In this document: one piece after another, positions 22,751 through 36,207 of the stretch | Numbering within the stretch: the stretch's first letter is position 1 | Layout of the letters: each line of letters starts with the position of its first letter | Origin: Aphelocoma coerulescens | Lineage: Eukaryota; Chordata; Aves; Passeriformes; Corvidae | Assembly (NCBI RefSeq): GCF_041296385.1 | Contig: NW_027183949.1 | Span: 2,681,417-2,745,416 of the forward strand | Reading direction: 5' to 3' | Length of the DNA: 64,000 nucleotides | Position numbers and translations under genes: made by a program | The notes under the pieces: model-generated | The model's input: only the letters and a program-made list of their open reading frames with translations | The model's database searches: none | Told to the model about the DNA's origin: nothing

Positions 22751-25018
22751 AGCTGCTGGGACACAGGTGTGTCCTGATGCCACCGTCTACTCCTTTGAGA
22801 AGGGGAGGACAGAGTGCATCAGGGAGTTTGGTGTGGCTTACATGCGGCAAGGAGAAGGTGCAGCCCCAAACTGGCTTTCACTTCTAGAACCTTTTGCTAT
22901 TGCGGGAGCAGCTGCTGGAGCTTTTCAACCGAGCTGCAAGAGTGAAAAGTGTGATGGCATGTCTATCTGAGAAGGAAGGTTCGGTGCCGCAGCCTGTTGT
23001 GCACAATTTATATGCTGATAAGAGAAGGGGGTGCTTTTGGAACGTTTTCCTTCCTGACACTTCTGTCTCTGTGAGCTTTAGCTGCTTGGACTCAGGGATA
23101 CCGAAGGTATGTGAAAGTGACTGGGATGCGAGAATCATGTTGCACAGGGAACAGGGAAGGTCAGCAAATGTTTCCTGTCCTGGCACATCTCTCAGTCTGA
23201 ACTGCAGCTGCAGATGCTTCACTTCCGCCAAGGACTCTGCCACCTTGAGAGAAGGATGCGCTCTATGGAGTTGAGAAAGAAAGTGCGTCTCACTAGCTTC
23301 TTTCCTCTACTTCATAGACAGCAAAGGGGCTATGAAAGGCAGCACTGGCTTTTTGTTCTAGGACTTCTTCTTTACAAGCAGCTGCTGGATGTTTGGAAGG
23401 GGGTTTGGGATATGCAAAAATGAGAGGCTAAGATGGTAAGAGGGTAAGATGGAAGTCATCTGGCAAAAGCAGAGCTCACAAAAGGGCCAGCTGAGAAAGC
23501 TCTTGCTGCCTACAACTTCAACTGCACCCCTCAAAGCAGCAGCACACACGCTGCTCTCGGCACTTTCCTTCTCAGCTCTACGCACCATCCTAAGCCTTGC
23601 CTCTCCCACACTCAGGATCCAAAGACAACGGCACCAGGGACTGCTCACACACTAAAGGCACCAGGACAAAAGGCTCACCAGCTTGGCCTTTGCATTCCCG
23701 CTGACAGCTCCACAGCTTGAACCCAGAGAACTGCCTGCTGCCAACAGCCTTTCCAATCACTCTGAGCACCTCATGACAAGGAGTGTGGGGAATGAATCTC
23801 CAGCAGCCTCCTGCCCCAGGCTGTCCCCCGGGAGCAGCCCTGCTCCAGGCCGTGACTGCCACCTGCACAGCCAAAGGACCCAGAGCCGGTGTTACACACC
23901 ACGGCTGTGCCTGGCACAGAGACACCAGTGGCCACACAAGTGGCCATGGCACTGTCCACACACAGTCCCTGCTGCTGCTCCCCCAGCCGCTGGCACCAAC
24001 TCCCAGCCACCCACTCCTAAAGCCACGGGGCCCACTGGGACACTGCGGGGGCTCGTGGAAGCCAGCGGCCATTGTGACACAGCGGGGCTGCACAGAGCCC
24101 ACGGTGCTTTGTGACCCGTGGCTCCTAGGAGAGCCTTTGTGATGCTGGGGAACTACAAGGAAGCCTGGCTCCTCTGTGACACCACCACAGAAGCTCAGGG
24201 GAGCCCTGGAGACCGTGCTGATGCTATTGAACCTGATGCAACCCTGCCTCCTCTGTGACACCACAGAAGCTCTTGGAGCCCTGGAGACCGTGGTGATGCT
24301 ATGGAACCTGATGCAACCCTGCCTCCTCTGTGACACCACAGAACCTCTGGGAGCCCTGGAGACCGTGCTGATGCTATGGAACCTGATGCAACCCTGCCTC
24401 CACTGTGACACCACAGAACCTCTGGGAGCCCTGGAGACTGTGGTGATGCTATGGAACCTGATGCAACCCTGCCTCCACTGTGACACCACAGAACCTCTGG
24501 GAGCCCTGGAGACCGTGCTGATGCTATGGAACCTGATGCAACCCTGCCTCTACTGTGACACCACAGAAGCTCGGGGAGCTCTGCAGACCGTGGGGATGCT
24601 GGCGGAGCTGACGGAACCCTGGGCACCACAGTGACGCTATGGAACCTGGTGGAACCGAGGGGCCACAGTGACACTGTGGGGCCTTTTGGAAGCAACAGGA
24701 CCCTGGTGGGAAGCCACGGGATGATTAATCCTGCACGAACCTGCTCCAGGTGGGCTCCTCTCTCCCGGCTTCCACAGGTGCTGCTAGGATCCCACTCCGG
24801 CACTGGCTTGGCACGGGCTCACGGCTTCCTTTGGCAATGGCTCTGCTCCAGGATGGCATGCTGCAGAGAATGCAGGTAGATTTTGTGCTCACTCCTGGCA
24901 TGCAGCTGGACAATAAAGCCTGATCCAGCCCCCCCTCAGCATATGTCCGGCTCTGGCATTGGGGCGGGGCAACTTTGGGAGCAGCCCCAGCCCTGCTCCT
25001 GCTCCCGGCTGGGCACCC
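22751..25018 (+). repeat. Macrosatellite unit 11 (2,268 bp)
   Basis: Haplotype A-V-P-E with T at unit position 939 and the CTCCTAGG variant near 24123 shared with units 3 and 6. A private change at 24551 (CTCTACTG) lies in the last minisatellite copy. Confidence 0.98.
24206..24580 (+). repeat. 75 bp minisatellite, 5 copies (unit 11)
   Basis: Five copies; A, V, P, tail E; private T at 24551. Confidence 0.97.
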
Positions 25019-27286
25019 AGCTGCTGGGACACAGGTGTGTCCTGATGCCACCGTCTACTCCTTTGAGAAGGGGAGGACAGAGTGCATCAGGGAGTTTGGT
25101 GTGGCTTACATGCGGCAAGGAGAAGGTGCAGCCCCAAACTGGCTTTCACTTCTAGAACCTTTTGCTATTGCGGGAGCAGCTGCTGGAGCTTTTCAACCGA
25201 GCTGCAAGAGTGAAAAGTGTGATGGCATGTCTATCTGAGAAGGAAGGTTCGGTGCCGCAGCCTGTTGTGCACAATTTATATGCTGATAAGAGAAGGGGGT
25301 GCTTTTGGAACGTTTTCCTTCCTGACACTTCTGTCTCTGTGAGCTTTAGCTGCTTGGACTCAGGGATACCGAAGGTATGTGAAAGTGACTGGGATGCGAG
25401 AATCATGTTGCACAGGGAACAGGGAAGGTCAGCAAATGTTTCCTATCCTGGCACATCTCTCAGTCTGAACTGCAGCTGCAGATGCTTCACTTCCGCCAAG
25501 GACTCTGCCACCTTGAGAGAAGGATGCGCTCTATGGAGTTGAGAAAGAAAGTGCGTCTCACTAGCTTCTTTCCTCTACTTCATAGACAGCAAAGGGGCTA
25601 TGAAAGGCAGCACTGGCTTTTTGTTCTAGGACTTCTTCTTTACAAGCAGCTGCTGGATGTTTGGAAGGGGGTTTGGGATATGCAAAAATGAGAGGCTAAG
25701 ATGGTAAGAGGGTAAGATGGAAGTCATCTGGCAAAAGCAGAGCTCACAAAAGGGCCAGCTGAGAAAGCTCTTGCTGCCTACAACTTCAACTGCACCCCTC
25801 AAAGCAGCAGCACACACGCTGCTCTCGGCACTTTCCTTCTCAGCTCTACGCACCATCCTAAGCCTTGCCTCTCCCACACTCAGGATCCAAAGACAACGGC
25901 ACCAGGGACTGCTCACACACTAAAGGCACCAGGACAAAAGGCTCACCAGCTTGGCCTTTGCATTCCCGCTGACAGCTCCACAGCTTGAACCCAGAGAACT
26001 GCCTGCTGCCAACAGCCTTTCCAATCACTCTGAGCACCTCATGACAAGGAGTGTGGGGAATGAATCTCCAGCAGCCTCCTGCCCCAGGCTGTCCCCCGGG
26101 AGCAGCCCTGCTCCAGGCCGTGACTGCCACCTGCACAGCCAAAGGACCCAGAGCCGGTGTTACACACCACGGCTGTGCCTGGCACAGAGACACCAGTGGC
26201 CACACAAGTGGCCATGGCACTGTCCACACACAGTCCCTGCTGCTGCTCCCCCAGCCGCTGGCACCAACTCCCAGCCACCCACTCCTAAAGCCACGGGGCC
26301 CACTGGGACACTGCGGGGGCTCGTGGAAGCCAGCGGCCATTGTGACACAGCGGGGCTGCACAGAGCCCACGGTGCTTTGTGACCCGTGGCTCCCAGGAGA
26401 GCCTTTGTGATGCTGGGGAACTACAAGGAAGCCTGGCTCCTCTGTGACACCACCACAGAAGCTCAGGGGAGCCCTGGAGACCGTGCTGATGCTATTGAAC
26501 CTGATGCAACCCTGCCTCCTCTGTGACACCACAGAAGCTCTTGGAGCCCTGGAGACCGTGGTGATGCTATGGAACCTGATGCAACCCTGCCTCCTCTGTG
26601 ACACCACAGAACCTCTGGGAGCCCTGGAGACCGTGCTGATGCTATGGAACCTGATGCAACCCTGCCTCCACTGTGACACCACAGAAGCTCAGGGAGCCCT
26701 GGAGACTGTGGTGATGCTATGGAACCTGATGCAACCCTGCCTCCACTGTGACACCACAGAACCTCTGGGAGCCCTGGAGACCGTGCTGATGCTATGGAAC
26801 CTGATGCAACCCTGCCTCCACTGTGACACCACAGAAGCTCGGGGAGCTCTGCAGACCGTGGGGATGCTGGCGAAGCTGACGGAACCCTGGGCACCACAGT
26901 GATGCTATGGAACCTGGTGGAACCGAGGGGCCACAGTGACACTGTGGGGCCTTTTGGAAGCAACAGGACCCTGGTGGGAAGCCACGGGATGATTAATCCT
27001 GCACGAACCTGCTCCAGGTGGGCTCCTCTCTCCCGGCTTCCACAGGTGCTGCTAGGATCCCACTCCGGCACTGGCTTGGCACGGGCTCACGGCTTCCTTT
27101 GGCAATGGCTCTGCTCCAGGATGGCATGCTGCAGAGAATGCAGGTAGATTTTGTGCTCACTCCTGGCATGCAGCTGGACAATAAAGCCTGATCCAGCCCC
27201 CCCTCAGCATATGTCCGGCTCTGGCATTGGGGCGGGGCAACTTTGGGAGCAGCCCCAGCCCTGCTCCTGCTCCCGGCTGGGCACCC
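25019..27286 (+). repeat. Macrosatellite unit 12 (2,268 bp)
   Basis: Haplotype A-V-Q-K with T at unit position 939. Private changes are at 25445 (TCCTATCC, others TCCTGTCC) and 26903, where GTGACGC became GTGATGC, a C-to-T change at a CpG. Confidence 0.98.
26474..26848 (+). repeat. 75 bp minisatellite, 5 copies (unit 12)
   Basis: Five copies; A, V, Q, tail K. Confidence 0.97.
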
Positions 27287-29553
27287 AGCTGCTGGGACAC
27301 AGGTGTGTCCTGATGCCACCGTCTACTCCTTTGAGAAGGGGAGGACAGAGTGCATCAGGGAGTTTGGTGTGGCTTACATGCGGCAAGGAGAAGGTGCAGC
27401 CCCAAACTGGCTTTCACTTCTAGAACCTTTTGCTATTGCGGGAGCAGCTGCTGGAGCTTTTCAACCGAGCTGCAAGAGTGAAAAGTGTGATGGCATGTCT
27501 ATCTGAGAAGGAAGGTTCGGTGCCGCAGCCTGTTGTGCACAATTTATATGCTGATAAGAGAAGGGGGTGCTTTTGGAACGTTTTCCTTCCTGACACTTCT
27601 GTCTCTGTGAGCTTTAGCTGCTTGGACTCAGGGATACCGAAGGTATGTGAAAGTGACTGGGATGCGAGAATCATGTTGCACAGGGAACAGGGAAGGTCAG
27701 CAAATGTTTCCTGTCCTGGCACATCTCTCAGTCTGAACTGCAGCTGCAGATGCTTCACTTCCGCCAAGGACTCTGCCACCTTGAGAGAAGGATGCGCTCT
27801 ATGGAGTTGAGAAAGAAAGTGCGTCTCACTAGCTTCTTTCCTCTACTTCATAGACAGCAAAGGGGCTATGAAAGGCAGCACTGGCTTTTTGTTCTAGGAC
27901 TTCTTCTTTACAAGCAGCTGCTGGATGTTTGGAAGGGGGTTTGGGATATGCAAAAATGAGAGGCTAAGATGGTAAGAGGGTAAGATGGAAGTCATCTGGC
28001 AAAAGCAGAGCTCACAAAAGGGCCAGCTGAGAAAGCTCTTGCTGCCTACAACTTCAACTGCACCCCTCAAAGCAGCAGCACACACGCTGCTCTCGGCACT
28101 TTCCTTCTCAGCTCTACGCACCATCCTAAGCCTTGCCTCTCCCACACTCAGGATCCAAAGACAACGGCACCAGGGACTGCTCACACACTAAAGGCACCAG
28201 GACAAAAGGCTCACCAGCTTGGCCTTTGCATTCCCGCTGACAGCTCCACAGCTTGAACCCAGAGAACTGCCTGCTGCCAACAGCCTTTCCAATCACTCTG
28301 AGCACCTCATGACAAGGAGTGTGGGGAATGAATCTCCAGCAGCCTCCTGCCCCAGGCTGTCCCCCGGGAGCAGCCCTGCTCCAGGCCGTGACTGCCACCT
28401 GCACAGCCAAAGGACCCAGAGCCGGTGTTACACACCACGGCTGTGCCTGGCACAGAGACACCAGTGGCCACACAAGTGGCCATGGCACTGTCCACACACA
28501 GTCCCTGCTGCTGCTCCCCCAGCCGCTGGCACCAACTCCCAGCCACCCACTCCTAAAGCCACGGGGCCCACTGGGACACTGCGGGGGCTCGTGGAAGCCA
28601 GCGGCCATTGTGACACAGCGGGGCTGCACAGAGCCCACGGTGCTTTGTGACCCGTGGCTCCCAGGAGAGCCTTTGTGATGCTGGGGAACTACAAGGAAGC
28701 CTGGCTCCTCTGTGACACCACCACAGAAGCTCAGGGGAGCCCTGGAGACCGTGCTGAAGCTATTGAACCTGATGCAACCCTGCCTCCTCTGTGACACCAC
28801 AGAAGCTCTTGGAGCCCTGGAGACCGTGCTGATGCTATGGAACCTGATGCAACCCTGCCTCCTCTGTGACACCACAGAACTCTGGGAGCCCTGGAGACCA
28901 TGCTGATGCTATGGAACCTGATGCAACCCTGCCTCCACTGTGACACCACAGAAGCTCAGGGAGCCCTGGAGACTGTGGTGATGCTATGGAACCTGATGCA
29001 ACCCTGCCTCCACTGTGACACCACAGAACCTCTGGGAGCCCTGGAGACCGTGCTGATGCTATGGAACCTGATGCAACCCTGCCTCCACTGTGACACCACA
29101 GAAGCTCGGGGAGCTCTGCAGACCGTGGGGATGCTGGCGAAGCTGACGGAACCCTGGGCACCACAGTGACGCTATGGAACCTGGTGGAACCGAGGGGCCA
29201 CAGTGACACTGTGGGGCCTTTTGGAAGCAACAGGACCCTGGTGGGAAGCCACGGGATGATTAATCCTGCACGAACCTGCTCCAGGTGGGCTCCTCTCTCC
29301 CGGCTTCCACAGGTGCTGCTAGGATCCCACTCCGGCACTGGCTTGGCACGGGCTCACGGCTTCCTTTGGCAATGGCTCTGCTCCAGGATGGCATGCTGCA
29401 GAGAATGCAGGTAGATTTTGTGCTCACTCCTGGCATGCAGCTGGACAATAAAGCCTGATCCAGCCCCCCCTCAGCATATGTCCGGCTCTGGCATTGGGGC
29501 GGGGCAACTTTGGGAGCAGCCCCAGCCCTGCTCCTGCTCCCGGCTGGGCACCC
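27287..29553 (+). repeat. Macrosatellite unit 13 (2,267 bp)
   Basis: First junction A, copy 2 type L, then Q and K; T at unit position 939. It has three private changes in the minisatellite: A at 28757 (GCTGAAGC), loss of one C after 28880 (AGAACTCTGG), and A at 28900 (ACCATGCTG). The deletion breaks the 25-residue periodic reading frames that run through this block in other units. Confidence 0.98.
28742..29115 (+). repeat. 75 bp minisatellite, 5 copies with 1 bp deletion (unit 13)
   Basis: Five copies over 374 bp. A C is missing after 28880, and there are private changes at 28757 and 28900. Confidence 0.97.
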
Positions 29554-31821
29554 AGCTGCTGGGACACAGGTGTGTCCTGATGCCACCGTCTACTCCTTTG
29601 AGAAGGGGAGGACAGAGTGCATCAGGGAGTTTGGTGTGGCTTACATGCGGCAAGGAGAAGGTGCAGCCCCAAACTGGCTTTCACTTCTAGAACCTTTTGC
29701 TATTGCGGGAGCAGCTGCTGGAGCTTTTCAACCGAGCTGCAAGAGTGAAAAGTGTGATGGCATGTCTATCTGAGAAGGAAGGTTCGGTGCCGCAGCCTGT
29801 TGTGCACAATTTATATGCTGATAAGAGAAGGGGGTGCTTTTGGAACGTTTTCCTTCCTGACACTTCTGTCTCTGTGAGCTTTAGCTGCTTGGACTCAGGG
29901 ATACCGAAGGTATGTGAAAGTGACTGGGATGCGAGAATCATGTTGCACAGGGAACAGGGAAGGTCAGCAAATGTTTCCTGTCCTGGCACATCTCTCAGTC
30001 TGAACTGCAGCTACAGATGCTTCACTTCCGCCAAGGACTCTGCCACCTTGAGAGAAGGATGCGCTCTATGGAGTTGAGAAAGAAAGTGCGTCTCACTAGC
30101 TTCTTTCCACTACTTCATAGACAGCAAAGGGGCTATGAAAGGCAGCACTGGCTTTTTGTTCTAGGACTTCTTCTTTACAAGCAGCTGCTGGATGTTTGGA
30201 AGGGGGTTTGGGATATGCAAAAATGAGAGGCTAAGATGGTAAGAGGGTAAGATGGAAGTCATCTGGCAAAAGCAGAGCTCACAAAAGGGCCAGCTGAGAA
30301 AGCTCTTGCTGCCTACAACTTCAACTGCACCCCTCAAAGCAGCAGCACACACGCTGCTCTCGGCACTTTCCTTCTCAGCTCTACGCACCATCCTAAGCCT
30401 TGCCTCTCCCACACTCAGGATCCAAAGACAACGGCACCAGGGACTGCTCACACACTAAAGGCACCAGGACAAAAGGCTCACCAGCTTGGCCGTTGCATTC
30501 CCGCTGACAGCTCCACAGCTTGAACCCAGAGAACTGCCTGCTGCCAACAGCCTTTCCAATCACTCTGAGCACCTCATGACAAGGAGTGTGGGGAATGAAT
30601 CTCCAGCAGCCTCCTGCCCCAGGCTGTCCCCCGGGAGCAGCCCTGCTCCAGGCCGTGACTGCCACCTGCACAGCCAAAGGACCCAGAGCCGGTGTTACAC
30701 ACCACGGCTGTGCCTGGCACAGAGACACCAGTGGCCACACAAGTGGCCATGGCACTGTCCACACACAGTCCCTGCTGCTGCTCCCCCAGCCGCTGGCACC
30801 AACTCCCAGCCACCCACTCCTAAAGCCACGGGGCCCACTGGGACACTGCGGGGGCTCGTGGAAGCCAGCGGCCATTGTGACACAGCGGGGCTGCACAGAG
30901 CCCACGGTGCTTTGTGACCCGTGGCTCCCAGGAGAGCCTTTGTGATGCTGGGGAACTACAAGGAAGCCTGGCTCCTCTGTGACACCACCACAGAAGCTCA
31001 GGGGAGCCCTGGAGACCGTGCTGATGCTATTGAACCTGATGCAACCCTGCCTCCTCTGTGACACCACAGAAGCTCTTGGAGCCCTGGAGACCGTGCTGAT
31101 GCTATGGAACCTGATGCAACCCTGCCTCCTCTGTGACACCACAGAACCTCTGGGAGCCCTGGAGACCGTGCTGATGCTATGGAACCTGATGCAACCCTGC
31201 CTCCACTGTGACACCACAGAACCTCTGGGAGCCCTGGAGACTGTGGTGATGCTATGGAACCTGATGCAACCCTGCCTCCACTGTGACACCACAGAACCTC
31301 TGGGAGCCCTGGAGACCGTGCTGATGCTATGGAACCTGATGCAACCCTGCCTCCACTGTGACACCACAGAAGCTCGGGGAGCTCTGCAGACCGTGGGGAT
31401 GCTGGCGGAGCTGACGGAACCCTGGGCACCACAGTGACGCTATGGAACCTGGTGGAACCGAGGGGCCACAGTGACACTGTGGGGCCTTTTGGAAGCAACA
31501 GGACCCTGGTGGGAAGCCACGGGATGATTAATCCTGCACGAACCTGCTCCAGGTGGGCTCCTCTCTCCCGGCTTCCACAGGTGCTGCTAGGATCCCACTC
31601 CGGCACTGGCTTGGCACGGGCTCACGGCTTCCTTTGGCAATGGCTCTGCTCCAGGATGGCATGCTGCAGAGAATGCAGGTAGATTTTGTGCTCACTCCTG
31701 GCATGCAGCTGGACAATAAAGCCTGATCCAGCCCCCCCTCAGCATATGTCCGGCTCTGGCATTGGGGCGGGGCAACTTTGGGAGCAGCCCCAGCCCTGCT
31801 CCTGCTCCCGGCTGGGCACCC
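29554..31821 (+). repeat. Macrosatellite unit 14 (2,268 bp)
   Basis: Haplotype A-L-P-E with G at unit position 939. It carries A at 30013 (CAGCTACAG) and A at 30109 (TTTCCACTAC). Only units 17 and 22 share this pair of changes, so the three form one sequence clade. Confidence 0.98.
31009..31383 (+). repeat. 75 bp minisatellite, 5 copies (unit 14)
   Basis: Five copies; A, L, P, tail E. Confidence 0.97.
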
Positions 31822-34014
31822 AGCTGCTGGGACACAGGTGTGTCCTGATGCCACCGTCTACTCCTTTGAGAAGGGGAGGACAGAGTGCATCAGGGAGTTT
31901 GGTGTGGCTTACATGCGGCAAGGAGAAGGTGCAGCCCCAAACTGGCTTTCACTTCTAGAACCTTTTGCTATTGCGGGAGCAGCTGCTGGAGCTTTTCAAC
32001 CGAGCTGCAAGAGTGAAAAGTGTGATGGCATGTCTATCTGAGAAGGAAGGTTCGGTGCCGCAGCCTGTTGTGCACAATTTATATGCTGATAAGAGAAGGG
32101 GGTGCTTTTGGAACGTTTTCCTTCCTGACACTTCTGTCTCTGTGAGCTTTAGCTGCTTGGACTCAGGGATACCGAAGGTATGTGAAAGTGACTGGGATGC
32201 GAGAATCATGTTGCACAGGGAACAGGGAAGGTCAGCAAATGTTTCCTGTCCTGGCACATCTCTCAGTCTGAACTGCAGCTGCAGATGCTTCACTTCCGCC
32301 AAGGACTCTGCCACCTTGAGAGAAGGATGCGCTCTATGGAGTTGAGAAAGAAAGTGCGTCTCACTAGCTTCTTTCCTCTACTTCATAGACAGCAAAGGGG
32401 CTATGAAAGGCAGCACTGGCTTTTTGTTCTAGGACTTCTTCTTTACAAGCAGCTGCTGGATGTTTGGAAGGGGGTTTGGGATATGCAAAAATGAGAGGCT
32501 AAGATGGTAAGAGGGTAAGATGGAAGTCATCTGGCAAAAGCAGAGCTCACAAAAGGGCCAGCTGAGAAAGCTCTTGCTGCCTACAACTTCAACTGCACCC
32601 CTCAAAGCAGCAGCACACACGCTGCTCTCGGCACTTTCCTTCTCAGCTCTACGCACCATCCTAAGCCTTGCCTCTCCCACACTCAGGATCCAAAGACAAC
32701 GGCACCAGGGACTGCTCACACACTAAAGGCACCAGGACAAAAGGCTCACCAGCTTGGCCTTTGCATTCCCGCTGACAGCTCCACAGCTTGAACCCAGAGA
32801 ACTGCCTGCTGCCAACAGCCTTTCCAATCACTCTGAGCACCTCATGACAAGGAGTGTGGGGAATGAATCTCCAGCAGCCTCCTGCCCCAGGCTGTCCCCC
32901 GGGAGCAGCCCTGCTCCAGGCCGTGACTGCCACCTGCACAGCCAAAGGACCCAGAGCCGGTGTTACACACCACGGCTGTGCCTGGCACAGAGACACCAGT
33001 GGCCACACAAGTGGCCATGGCACTGTCCACACACAGTCCCTGCTGCTGCTCCCCCAGCCGCTGGCACCAACTCCCAGCCACCCACTCCTAAAGCCACGGG
33101 GCCCACTGGGACACTGCGGGGGCTCGTGGAAGCCAGCGGCCATTGTGACACAGCGGGGCTGCACAGAGCCCACGGTGCTTTGTGACCCGTGGCTCCCAGG
33201 AGAGCCTTTGTGATGCTGGGGAACTACAAGGAAGCCTGGCTCCTCTGTGACACCACCACAGAAGCTCAGGGGAGCCCTGGAGACCGTGCTGATGCTATGG
33301 AACCTGATGCAACCCTGCCTCCTCTGTGACACCACAGAACCTCTGGGAGCCCTGGAGACCGTGCTGATGCTATGGAACCTGATGCAACCCTGCCTCCACT
33401 GTGACACCACAGAAGCTCAGGGAGCCCTGGAGACTGTGGTGATGCTATGGAACCTGATGCAACCCTGCCTCCACTGTGACACCACAGAACCTCTGGGAGC
33501 CCTGGAGACCGTGCTGATGCTATGGAACCTGATGCAACCCTGCCTCCACTGTGACACCACAGAAGCTCGGGGAGCTCTGCAGACCGTGGGGATGCTGGCG
33601 AAGCTGACGGAACCCTGGGCACCACAGTGACGCTATGGAACCTGGTGGAACCGAGGGGCCACAGTGACACTGTGGGGCCTTTTGGAAGCAACAGGACCCT
33701 GGTGGGAAGCCACGGGATGATTAATCCTGCACGAACCTGCTCCAGGTGGGCTCCTCTCTCCCGGCTTCCACAGGTGCTGCTAGGATCCCACTCCGGCACT
33801 GGCTTGGCACGGGCTCACGGCTTCCTTTGGCAATGGCTCTGCTCCAGGATGGCATGCTGCAGAGAATGCAGGTAGATTTTGTGCTCACTCCTGGCATGCA
33901 GCTGGACAATAAAGCCTGATCCAGCCCCCCCTCAGCATATGTCCGGCTCTGGCATTGGGGCGGGGCAACTTTGGGAGCAGCCCCAGCCCTGCTCCTGCTC
34001 CCGGCTGGGCACCC
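31822..34014 (+). repeat. Macrosatellite unit 15 (2,193 bp, short)
   Basis: Only four minisatellite copies (33277-33576). Unlike every other unit, its first copy reads GCTATGG rather than GCTATTG. This suggests that the usual first copy was lost or joined to the second by slippage or unequal exchange. T at unit position 939; junctions P and Q, tail K. Confidence 0.98.
33277..33576 (+). repeat. 75 bp minisatellite, 4 copies (unit 15)
   Basis: Four copies. The first has GCTATGG instead of GCTATTG, unlike all other units, which marks a junction between the block edge and a former second copy. Confidence 0.97.
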
Positions 34015-36207
34015 AGCTGCTGGGACACAGGTGTGTCCTGATGCCACCGTCTACTCCTTTGAGAAGGGGAGGACAGAGTGCATCAGGGAGTTTGGTGTGG
34101 CTTACATGCGGCAAGGAGAAGGTGCAGCCCCAAACTGGCTTTCACTTCTAGAACCTTTTGCTATTGCGGGAGCAGCTGCTGGAGCTTTTCAACCGAGCTG
34201 CAAGAGTGAAAAGTGTGATGGCATGTCTATCTGAGAAGGAAGGTTCGGTGCCGCAGCCTGTTGTGCACAATTTATATGCTGATAAGAGAAGGGGGTGCTT
34301 TTGGAACGTTTTCCTTCCTGACACTTCTGTCTCTGTGAGCTTTAGCTGCTTGGACTCAGGGATACCGAAGGTATGTGAAAGTGACTGGGATGCGAGAATC
34401 ATGTTGCACAGGGAACAGGGAAGGTCAGCAAATGTTTCCTGTCCTGGCACATCTCTCAGTCTGAACTGCAGCTGCAGATGCTTCACTTCCGCCAAGGACT
34501 CTGCCACCTTGAGAGAAGGATGCGCTCTATGGAGTTGAGAAAGAAAGTGCGTCTCACTAGCTTCTTTCCTCTACTTCATAGACAGCAAAGGGGCTATGAA
34601 AGGCAGCACTGGCTTTTTGTTCTAGGACTTCTTCTTTACAAGCAGCTGCTGGATGTTTGGAAGGGGGTTTGGGATATGCAAAAATGAGAGGCTAAGATGG
34701 TAAGAGGGTAAGATGGAAGTCATCTGGCAAAAGCAGAGCTCACAAAAGGGCCAGCTGAGAAAGCTCTTGCTGCCTACAACTTCAACTGCACCCCTCAAAG
34801 CAGCAGCACACACGCTGCTCTCGGCACTTTCCTTCTCAGCTCTACGCACCATCCTAAGCCTTGCCTCTCCCACACTCAGGATCCAAAGACAACGGCACCA
34901 GGGACTGCTCACACACTAAAGGCACCAGGACAAAAGGCTCACCAGCTTGGCCTTTGCATTCCCGCTGACAGCTCCACAGCTTGAACCCAGAGAACTGCCT
35001 GCTGCCAACAGCCTTTCCAATCACTCTGAGCACCTCATGACAAGGAGTGTGGGGAATGAATCTCCAGCAGCCTCCTGCCCCAGGCTGTCCCCCGGGAGCA
35101 GCCCTGCTCCAGGCCGTGACTGCCACCTGCACAGCCAAAGGACCCAGAGCCGGTGTTACACACCACGGCTGTGCCTGGCACAGAGACACCAGTGGCCACA
35201 CAAGTGGCCATGGCACTGTCCACACACAGTCCCTGCTGCTGCTCCCCCAGCCGCTGGCACCAACTCCCAGCCACCCACTCCTAAAGCCACGGGGCCCACT
35301 GGGACACTGCGGGGGCTCGTGGAAGCCAGCGGCCATTGTGACACAGCGGGGCTGCACAGAGCCCACGGTGCTTTGTGACCCGTGGCTCCCAGGAGAGCCT
35401 TTGTGATGCTGGGGAACTACAAGGAAGCCTGGCTCCTCTGTGACACCACCACAGAAGCTCAGGGGAGCCCTGGAGACCGTGCTGATGCTATTGAACCTGA
35501 TGCAACCCTGCCTCCTCTGTGACACCACAGAACCTCTGGGAGCCCTGGAGACCGTGCTGATGCTATGGAACCTGATGCAACCCTGCCTCCACTGTGACAC
35601 CACAGAAGCTCAGGGAGCCCTGGAGACTGTGGTGATGCTATGGAACCTGATGCAACCCTGCCTCCACTGTGACACCACAGAACCTCTGGGAGCCCTGGAG
35701 ACCGTGCTGATGCTATGGAACCTGATGCAACCCTGCCTCCACTGTGACACCACAGAAGCTCGGGGAGCTCTGCAGACCGTGGGGATGCTGGCGAAGCTGA
35801 CGGAACCCTGGGCACCACAGTGACGCTATGGAACCTGGTGGAACCGAGGGGCCACAGTGACACTGTGGGGCCTTTTGGAAGCAACAGGACCCTGGTGGGA
35901 AGCCACGGGATGATTAATCCTGCACGAACCTGCTCCAGGTGGGCTCCTCTCTCCCGGCTTCCACAGGTGCTGCTAGGATCCCACTCCGGCACTGGCTTGG
36001 CACGGGCTCACGGCTTCCTTTGGCAATGGCTCTGCTCCAGGATGGCATGCTGCAGAGAATGCAGGTAGATTTTGTGCTCACTCCTGGCATGCAGCTGGAC
36101 AATAAAGCCTGATCCAGCCCCCCCTCAGCATATGTCCGGCTCTGGCATTGGGGCGGGGCAACTTTGGGAGCAGCCCCAGCCCTGCTCCTGCTCCCGGCTG
36201 GGCACCC
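34015..36207 (+). repeat. Macrosatellite unit 16 (2,193 bp, short)
   Basis: Four minisatellite copies (35470-35769), first copy of the usual GCTATTG type, junctions P then Q, tail K, T at unit position 939. It matches unit 21, 11,265 bp downstream, and is the first unit of the five-unit block. Confidence 0.98.
35470..35769 (+). repeat. 75 bp minisatellite, 4 copies (unit 16)
   Basis: Four copies; the edge copy is kept and one inner copy is missing relative to five-copy units. P, Q, tail K. Confidence 0.97.
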
